5,658 nucleotides of DNA from contig CADCQC010000362.1 in assembly GCA_902803455.1 (NCBI GenBank), positions 1 through 5,658 of the forward strand, read 5' to 3'. The notes under the pieces were generated by a model that was given only the letters and a program-made list of their open reading frames with translations, searched no databases and had not been told where the DNA came from. The stretch comes from an uncultured Prevotellaceae bacterium (GTDB lineage Bacteria; Bacteroidota; Bacteroidia; Bacteroidales; Bacteroidaceae). Each line of letters begins with the position of its first letter. Positions within the stretch are counted from its first letter, which is position 1. The translations under genes were made by a program, and so were the position numbers. Positions 1 to 4,000 of the stretch are shown one piece after another.

Positions 1-653
1 GCCAGCCCTTCCACGATGGCCGTCTTTCCCGTGCCTGGCTCGCCGAGGAGGATGGGGTTGTTTTTGGTGCGTCGTGAGAGGATCTGCAGCAACCGCCGGA
101 TCTCATCATCGCGGCCGATGACGGGGTCGAGTTTTCCGGCTCTTGCCATCTCGACGAGGTTTTTCGCATATTTCTCCAGACTCTGGTAGTTCTCGTCAGC
201 CGACTGCGACTGCACGGTGTTGCCCTTTCTGAGGGCACGGATGGCCATCTGCATCTTCTCTTTGTCGATGCCCGCATCTTTCATGATACGGCTGGCGGTG
301 GAGTTGACGTCGAGCAGTGCGACGAGCATGGTCTCTACGGCCACAAACTCATCGCCCATCTGTTTGGAGATGTCGAGTGTGCGTTGCAGCACCGAGTTGG
401 TGGTGTTGCTGAAGTAGGTGTCGCCGCCCTGCACGCGTGGCAGGTGGCTGATTTCGCTGTCGACCACTTTTTCTATCTGAGTGGCATTGGCGCTCAGCTT
501 CTGGAAGAGGAAATGGCAGATGTCTTTTGATTTGACGAGGATGCCCTTGAGCAGGTGCTCAGGCTCCACATACTGTTGTCGCATCTCTTGGGCATTGCTG
601 ATGGCCTCTTGGATAGCCTCTTGCGCCTTGATGGTGAATTTGTCGAATGTCAT
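1..653 (-). CDS. clpB: ATP-dependent chaperone ClpB, N-terminal part (cut by left window edge)
   Basis: ClpB is a cytoplasmic AAA+ hexamer that works with DnaK/DnaJ/GrpE to pull aggregated proteins apart. Only the first 217 codons lie in the window, about a quarter of a protein that is usually around 860 residues. The start MTFDKFTIKAQEAI and the segments EPEHLLKGIL (residues 30-39) and EFVAVETMLVALL (102-114) are the two-repeat Clp N domain. KYAKNLVEMARAGKLDPVIGRDDEIRR (161-187) is the conserved lead into the first nucleotide-binding domain, and GEPGTGKT (204-211) is its Walker A motif. The N domain plus KLDPVIGRD separates ClpB/ClpC from other AAA+ proteins. ClpB is preferred over ClpC because the N domain is followed by a linker of ClpB type; the diagnostic middle coiled coil is outside the window. 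The ATG at 653 is supported by AAGGAG about 8 bases upstream. It is transcribed in the same direction as the terminase gene, with a 168-bp gap. Confidence 0.95.
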   Translation of the reverse strand, partial: MTFDKFTIKAQEAIQEAISNAQEMRQQYVEPEHLLKGILVKSKDICHFLFQKLSANATQIEKVVDSEISHLPRVQGGDTYFSNTTNSVLQRTLDISKQMGDEFVAVETMLVALLDVNSTASRIMKDAGIDKEKMQMAIRALRKGNTVQSQSADENYQSLEKYAKNLVEMARAGKLDPVIGRDDEIRRLLQILSRRTKNNPILLGEPGTGKTAIVEGL

Positions 654-660
654 GATGTAT

Positions 661-668
661 GCTCCTTT
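661..668 (-). promoter_or_regulatory. Ribosome binding site of clpB
   Basis: On the minus strand AAAGGAGC lies about 8 bases before the ATG at 653. It fixes the clpB start. It stands out because the hydrolase and the small acidic gene in this window have no Shine-Dalgarno sequence, which is the more common state in Bacteroidota. Confidence 0.7.
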
Positions 669-821
669 CTGTTTTTTTTGTTTCTATGCAGAAAAGGTCA
701 AATATCATGCCACATGTCAGGGTTGTGTCATTTTGTCATATCGGGCGGACGGCCTGCTTCTTTCGTGACGGGAAACGCGATGGTCTCTTGATGCATTCCT
801 CTGTGGGGAAGCGGAGAAACG

Positions 822-2999
822 TTACCAGATGGCTTTGTCGGTGGTGGGCCGGATGGCGAGACGCGATGACTGGTGGTCGGTGAAGTGGGGGAGGGGCATC
901 TCGTGGAAACAGACATAGAGGGCGATGGCGCGTGTCATGAGCAGATCGTCGTGCTTTCCCTCGACGGCACCATAACTGCCGTTGGCCCTGCGCACGTAGG
1001 TGACATACTCGTCGAGGCATCGCTCGTCGCGCTCGATGTAAAGGTGTTCCCTGACACATTCCACCAGCGAGGAGATGATGACGGGCTTGGTCTTCACATT
1101 CGTATGGAACCCATATTTGACGGGTGCCCTTTGCCGGATATCCTCCGCACTCTGCTGCCGTGCGTAGAGGTTGGGGTAGACATCACGGATCTCGTTGAGC
1201 AGATACGACGACTGGTCGCCTCCCTCCAGCCACCTATCGCCGTCGCGCGTCTCCACCGTGTTGGACTCGATGATGAGGAGGGCGTCGTCATAGTAGCGGG
1301 CCACCTGTGCCGCCTTCCACGCCAATAGGTCCATGTCGGTGTGGCCATACCATTGTGCGCACACCTCGGGTCTTCCGCCCTCCATCATCCAGTAACGGTC
1401 GATGACGCAGATGACTGACCAGTCGGCTTTGGCACTCCTTCCACCGATGTCGACTGTCACCTGGTAGCGGTGGAGTACGCGGCAGTCATCGAAATGTTCG
1501 GGATGTGCCCATATCCATAGCTGTCCGCCTTCACCCTCCACAAACCGGATGTTGTCGAGGGCTTTCTCACCTTTCAGAGCCTCCCCTCTGAGGTCGCCTT
1601 TCTGCCGTGGCTGACGGCAGTCGGGGCGCAGGTCTTGGATGCGGTATTGGTCGAAGACGTGGGCACCCGAGTTTTGGAATGCCTCGATGTCATCGGAGGG
1701 AAATTCGGCGGCCATATCGCCGTGGTCATTATATTTCCTCCGCTCGCACACATACCAGTTGATGGCTTCGAGGGTGGCACCCATCTCCCACAGGTGCCAA
1801 AGGTAGGCGCCCGACTCGCGCCGCTGGCTGTCGACAGAGTTGTCGTGGCGGTTGTCGAGGAGCCAACGAGTGAATTTTTGGATGTTGACCGGGGAGAGGG
1901 CATAGCGCTCGATCTGCCACCATGCCACGAAGAGCGGACGAAACTGCGACTCGCCCCTTTTGGCGGCGTCGTATTCGCGCTGGAAGAAGTTGCCCGTCCC
2001 GTTGGCTGTCGACTCATAGACGATCATCGTCATCGGCTTGTATGAGGCACCGGCACATGCCGAACGGATGATGTCTTCCGGTGTCTTGTTGTCGGTCTTC
2101 TTCCAAAAGGCCACCTCCGTGCAGTGCACCAGCGAGCTGTCGCCGCCCCTTGCTGAGTTGGGCGTCTCTGCCGATCCCACCTTGATCTTACAGTTGCGTG
2201 CGGGGATATACCTCAGCAACCGGGTGTTGCGGTCGCCGATGATCTTTGCGTCTGTGGGTGATGGCGGGGCGGTGCCGGCATCGGCCGTCTCTTCCTCTCC
2301 GTCGAGTTCGAAGATATGGGAGAAATCCGCAGGCACAGAAGGCTGATTGTTGACCGGCTGCTCCTCAAGAGATGGATGTCGCAAGAGGGCGAGGGGATAT
2401 CTGTTGATGAGTTTGTCGAACATGCTGCTCACCTCAGCCGATGCGGTCTTCACATGTCCCACGATGAGTGAGTTGAGTCCTTTGCTTTGGATCAGTTGCA
2501 ACCATGCCATGTAGATCTGGGTGACGGTGCTGCCGCCCCATTGCCGCGCTTTCAGCACGATGACGCGGATAGGCTCACCGGCTATCCTGGCTTGTTCGAA
2601 GGTCTCCACAAGTCGGCGCTGCGGACGGTTGAGGGTGAAAGGGATGTCGTCGCCGCCATCCTTGGGTTTGATGCGCACGTATCTCCATGCCCAGTAGAAG
2701 AAGTCATGGCGGCATCTGAGCACCTCAAACTCCTCCAGTGCCTCCTCTGTGGTCTTTCTGGCTATCTGGGCATAACCTTTCACCGATCCGAGGATGGTGA
2801 TCTGGCTGATGCGCTCGTCGTCCATCATCGTATTGGGCAGATAGACAATGGTGGGTTGGTAGTCGGAGATGCAGACACGTGTGCGGGGGAGTGGAGCTCC
2901 CTCGCCGCTGGCGGGTATGAATGTCTGTTGAATGAGTTGGTTGCGGTGCTGATTCTCTTGGATCATGGCCGCCACCTCACTGTCTGTGTGGTGTGTCAT
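822..2999 (-). CDS. Phage-type terminase large subunit (packaging ATPase and nuclease), isolated
   Basis: Large terminases pump phage DNA into the prohead and cut it. This 725-residue protein carries the expected order of motifs. An N-terminal extension (1-120) is followed by FTLNRPQRRLVE (121-132), the adenine-binding region. The Walker A-like KARQWGGST spans 150-158. SLVHCTEVAFW (289-299) fits Walker B with E295 as catalytic Glu, and YESTANGTGNFF (328-339) fits the coupling motif. The C-terminal nuclease shows VTVDIGG (D517), LLIIESN (E578) and GKHDDLLMTRAIAL (D684/D685), a complete RuvC-like acidic triad. Residues about 207-255 form an acidic, Pro/Gly-rich insert. The Lys is at the start of Walker A rather than before Ser/Thr, as in lambda gpA. 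ATG at 2999 is the first possible start, since an in-frame TGA lies at 3027-3029. The length suits a full protein and no frameshift is seen. There is no small terminase, portal or capsid gene beside it; it could be a prophage relic or a resident chromosomal gene. Confidence 0.88.
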   Translation of the reverse strand: MTHHTDSEVAAMIQENQHRNQLIQQTFIPASGEGAPLPRTRVCISDYQPTIVYLPNTMMDDERISQITILGSVKGYAQIARKTTEEALEEFEVLRCRHDFFYWAWRYVRIKPKDGGDDIPFTLNRPQRRLVETFEQARIAGEPIRVIVLKARQWGGSTVTQIYMAWLQLIQSKGLNSLIVGHVKTASAEVSSMFDKLINRYPLALLRHPSLEEQPVNNQPSVPADFSHIFELDGEEETADAGTAPPSPTDAKIIGDRNTRLLRYIPARNCKIKVGSAETPNSARGGDSSLVHCTEVAFWKKTDNKTPEDIIRSACAGASYKPMTMIVYESTANGTGNFFQREYDAAKRGESQFRPLFVAWWQIERYALSPVNIQKFTRWLLDNRHDNSVDSQRRESGAYLWHLWEMGATLEAINWYVCERRKYNDHGDMAAEFPSDDIEAFQNSGAHVFDQYRIQDLRPDCRQPRQKGDLRGEALKGEKALDNIRFVEGEGGQLWIWAHPEHFDDCRVLHRYQVTVDIGGRSAKADWSVICVIDRYWMMEGGRPEVCAQWYGHTDMDLLAWKAAQVARYYDDALLIIESNTVETRDGDRWLEGGDQSSYLLNEIRDVYPNLYARQQSAEDIRQRAPVKYGFHTNVKTKPVIISSLVECVREHLYIERDERCLDEYVTYVRRANGSYGAVEGKHDDLLMTRAIALYVCFHEMPLPHFTDHQSSRLAIRPTTDKAIW

Positions 3000-3030
3000 C
3001 CTGATGGGGCTTTTTATCTTGGAGGATCAT
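2977..3030 (-). CDS. Possible 17-codon leader peptide overlapping the terminase start
   Basis: A short frame, MILQDKKPHQDDTPHRQ, starts at 3030 and stops with TGA at 2977-2979, inside the terminase gene and in another frame. It has the better initiation signal of the two: GAGG followed by five A and then ATG. The terminase ATG at 2999 has only AGG directly against it. Ribosomes ending the short frame would stop about 20 bases past the terminase start, so coupling by re-initiation is possible. The peptide matches nothing I recognise. It may be accidental, and I infer a role only from position and ribosome binding site. Confidence 0.25.
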   Translation of the reverse strand: MILQDKKPHQDDTPHRQ

Positions 3031-3048
3031 TTTTTCCTCAAAATGAGG
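3022..3048 (-). promoter_or_regulatory. Two mutually exclusive small hairpins in the terminase leader
   Basis: On the minus strand CCTCA-TTT-TGAGG (3036-3048) can fold as a 5-bp hairpin. The same GAGGA segment can instead pair with TCCTC downstream (GAGGA at 3035-3039 with TCCTC at 3022-3026). The shared GAGG is also the ribosome binding site of the 17-codon leader frame, so either fold would hide it. Both stems are only 5 bp, so a regulatory role is speculative. Confidence 0.25.
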
Positions 3049-3122
3049 CTTGTTTTCACCTGAATAATATAGATAAAAAGGCCGTTGGGATGACATTTTG
3101 ACTTTTAGCCAATATACATAAT

Positions 3123-3156
3123 TATTCTATCGATGACATTTATCATCGATAGAATA
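3123..3156. repeat. 34-bp palindrome (14-bp perfect arms, 6-base loop), possible terminator
   Basis: TATTCTATCGATGA and TCATCGATAGAATA are exact reverse complements separated by CATTTA. The element lies 30 bases past the stop of the small acidic gene and 124 bases before the terminase start. Position fits a transcription terminator for the small gene, but no U-run follows the stem on either strand; only mixed A/T sequence does. It could therefore be an operator, a processing site or a mobile-element footprint instead. The arms are unusually long and perfect for chance. Confidence 0.6.
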
Positions 3157-3185
3157 GTGATATATAAAGTTGGTGGAAAGCTAAA

Positions 3186-3374
3186 TTATTCTTCTTCCTC
3201 GGTAGTTTCCCATATCGAAGCACCATTACCTAAAATCTGATTGCTCTCATCAATGAGATCAGATGGAGTCTGATCATTGTTAGCATCAAACATCGGTAAG
3301 CTCTCATCAAGAAAATCCTCTGTAGAATCGATAGGCTGCAAATTGATTGCTGGGGTCAAATAAATTCTTTTCAT
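3186..3374 (-). CDS. Small acidic hypothetical protein, 62 residues
   Basis: Function unknown. The protein starts MKRIYLTPAINLQPI and then turns strongly acidic, ending ETTEEEE. It has 15 Asp/Glu and only two basic residues, both at positions 2-3. There is no signal peptide, membrane segment or cysteine. The opening pattern MK-x-x-Y-x-x-P-x-I/hydrophobic is one I know from many small uncharacterised Bacteroidales proteins, some of them treated as possible peptide precursors; that link is by resemblance only. No modifying enzyme, protease or transporter gene is nearby. The ATG at 3374 has an A-rich leader with no Shine-Dalgarno, as is usual in this phylum, and a promoter-like TAATTTTG lies about 45 bases upstream. 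It is co-directional with the terminase, but the 186-bp gap holding a strong palindrome suggests a separate transcript. Being a real gene is likely but not certain. Confidence 0.6.
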   Translation of the reverse strand: MKRIYLTPAINLQPIDSTEDFLDESLPMFDANNDQTPSDLIDESNQILGNGASIWETTEEEE

Positions 3375-3419
3375 AAGTAAGTATCTTGTTGTTTATTGTT
3401 TCTTTTCCAAAATTTTCCA

Positions 3420-3427
3420 CAAAATTA
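3420..3427 (-). promoter_or_regulatory. Bacteroides-type -7 box for the small acidic gene
   Basis: The minus strand reads TAATTTTG, a full match to the Bacteroidota -7 consensus TAnnTTTG, about 45 bases before the ATG at 3374. No TTTG or TTG is found 19-21 bp upstream; the nearest is only 11 bp away. The call therefore rests on one box and its position. Confidence 0.35.
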
Positions 3428-3469
3428 CGCTAATATTTCAAAATAGAATGGTCTGTTGACTATTTTCTT

Positions 3470-3505
3470 TATTTTGTTAACGTTTTTTAAGAATTTAACA
3501 AAATA
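3470..3505. repeat. Inverted repeat, 11-bp perfect arms with 14-base spacer
   Basis: TATTTTGTTAA (3470-3480) and TTAACAAAATA (3495-3505) are exact reverse complements. The centre-to-centre distance is about 25 bp, and the left arm ends in the GTTAA half of a GTTAAC palindrome. It lies about 45-80 bases upstream of the -7 box of the small acidic gene, which would suit an activator or repressor site. In AT-rich DNA a repeat of this size can also arise by chance. No U-run in the right place supports a terminator. Confidence 0.4.
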
Positions 3506-3806
3506 GCTCATTGCTATCATTTTTTGCATTTGTGACGTATTTGACATGATGCATTGGGAGTTATGAAACCTATAAGCAGGATATTCATAATTTTGTATAA
3601 TAAGCATTTCTTCTTTCTTTTTTATTTTATTATTTTTTTCTCGAAGTCCCTTATTACCTACGCCTCAAAGCAAATGATTAAAGTAAGTCTCCGATGATCA
3701 ATTTGGATTTTGTTTCGCATTCTTTTTATCGCCGCTCATCTCGACATGCAGACACTTATCATGCATCGGTCACGTATATTTTATATAATTTTAGTGTCAT
3801 TTCTAC

Positions 3807-3846
3807 GCGAAGCGTGAGCCAAAACATAGCATGCGAAGCGTGATCC
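3807..3846. repeat. Pair of 14-bp direct repeats with GCGAAGC core
   Basis: GCGAAGCGTGAGCC (3807-3820) and GCGAAGCGTGATCC (3833-3846) differ at one base and start 26 bp apart. Each contains GCGAAGC, known as an exceptionally stable DNA mini-hairpin. In the first copy the flanks extend it to ACGC-GAA-GCGT. They lie 70-110 bp upstream of the hydrolase promoter, and their GC-rich core stands out from the AT-rich surroundings. Confidence 0.6.
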
Positions 3847-3869
3847 ACCTAGAATTCAGCTGCGCCGAG

Positions 3870-3906
3870 AAATTATTCAAAAATTAGCATCAAAAATTAT
3901 TCAAAA
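3870..3906. repeat. Pair of 13-bp direct repeats AAATTATTCAAAA
   Basis: The 13-mer occurs at 3870-3882 and again, unchanged, at 3894-3906, starting 24 bp apart. It sits just upstream of the hydrolase -33 box. A spacing near two helical turns would place both copies on nearly the same DNA face, which suits a paired regulator site. A simple AT-rich duplication is the alternative. Confidence 0.5.
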
Positions 3907-3915
3907 TCATTTCTA

Positions 3916-3946
3916 TTGCACATGTTCCCTTTTTTGTTTAATTTTG
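3916..3946 (+). promoter_or_regulatory. Bacteroides-type promoter of the GH3 hydrolase gene
   Basis: TTG at 3916-3918 is followed by a 20-bp spacer and TAATTTTG at 3939-3946. This matches the primary sigma consensus of Bacteroidota (TTTG, 19-21 bp, TAnnTTTG) except for the first T of the -33 box. Transcription would start near 3953, giving an AT-rich leader of about 48 bases with no Shine-Dalgarno before the ATG at 4001. Confidence 0.7.
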
Positions 3947-4000
3947 CAGCATTACTCATCTAATCCTATTCAATGATATCATTATAAAGTATTTTTATCT

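Larger units (their letters stand above)
3375..4000. other. AT-rich divergent intergenic region, 626 bp
   Basis: This stretch separates the leftward small acidic gene from the rightward hydrolase and is clearly AT-richer than the coding parts. It holds a -7 box for the small gene, an 11-bp inverted repeat, a T-rich tract (about 3607-3642), a leftward 22-codon frame (3698-3766), two pairs of short direct repeats (3807-3906) and the hydrolase promoter (3916-3946). A leftward 60-codon frame at 3425-3607 is Lys/Asn/Ile-rich and probably just low-GC sequence without stops. I see no tRNA, rRNA or CRISPR repeat here. Confidence 0.8.

Noticed and set aside
217..417. Rightward 66-codon frame opposite clpB
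   Set aside because: Antisense to the conserved Clp N domain.
755..815. Short stems such as TTTC/GAAA around CGTGACG after the terminase stop, considered as terminator
   Set aside because: Stems are only about 4 bp, with no U-run; not enough for a terminator call.
873..1328. Rightward 151-codon frame opposite the terminase nuclease domain
   Set aside because: Antisense to the conserved nuclease motifs; no independent start signal or domain.
2487..3101. Rightward 204-codon frame opposite the terminase start
   Set aside because: Antisense shadow of the terminase; no recognisable domain, and its end runs through the leader region.
3588..3595. Rightward TAATTTTG resembling a -7 box
   Set aside because: No TTG or TTTG lies 19-21 bp upstream and no rightward gene follows for 400 bases.
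3425..3607. Leftward 60-codon frame in the AT-rich spacer
   Set aside because: Its product is rich in Lys, Asn and Ile as expected from random low-GC sequence, it overlaps the inverted repeat and the likely -7 box of the next gene, and no homologue is recognised. It remains barely possible as a leader peptide.
3607..3642. T-rich tract considered as a terminator tail
   Set aside because: No stable stem precedes it on the plus strand, and on the minus strand it is an A-run.
3807..3906. Short repeats considered as a CRISPR array
   Set aside because: Only two copies each of two different 13-14-bp units, with 10-12-bp spacers and no cas genes; units and spacers are far too short.
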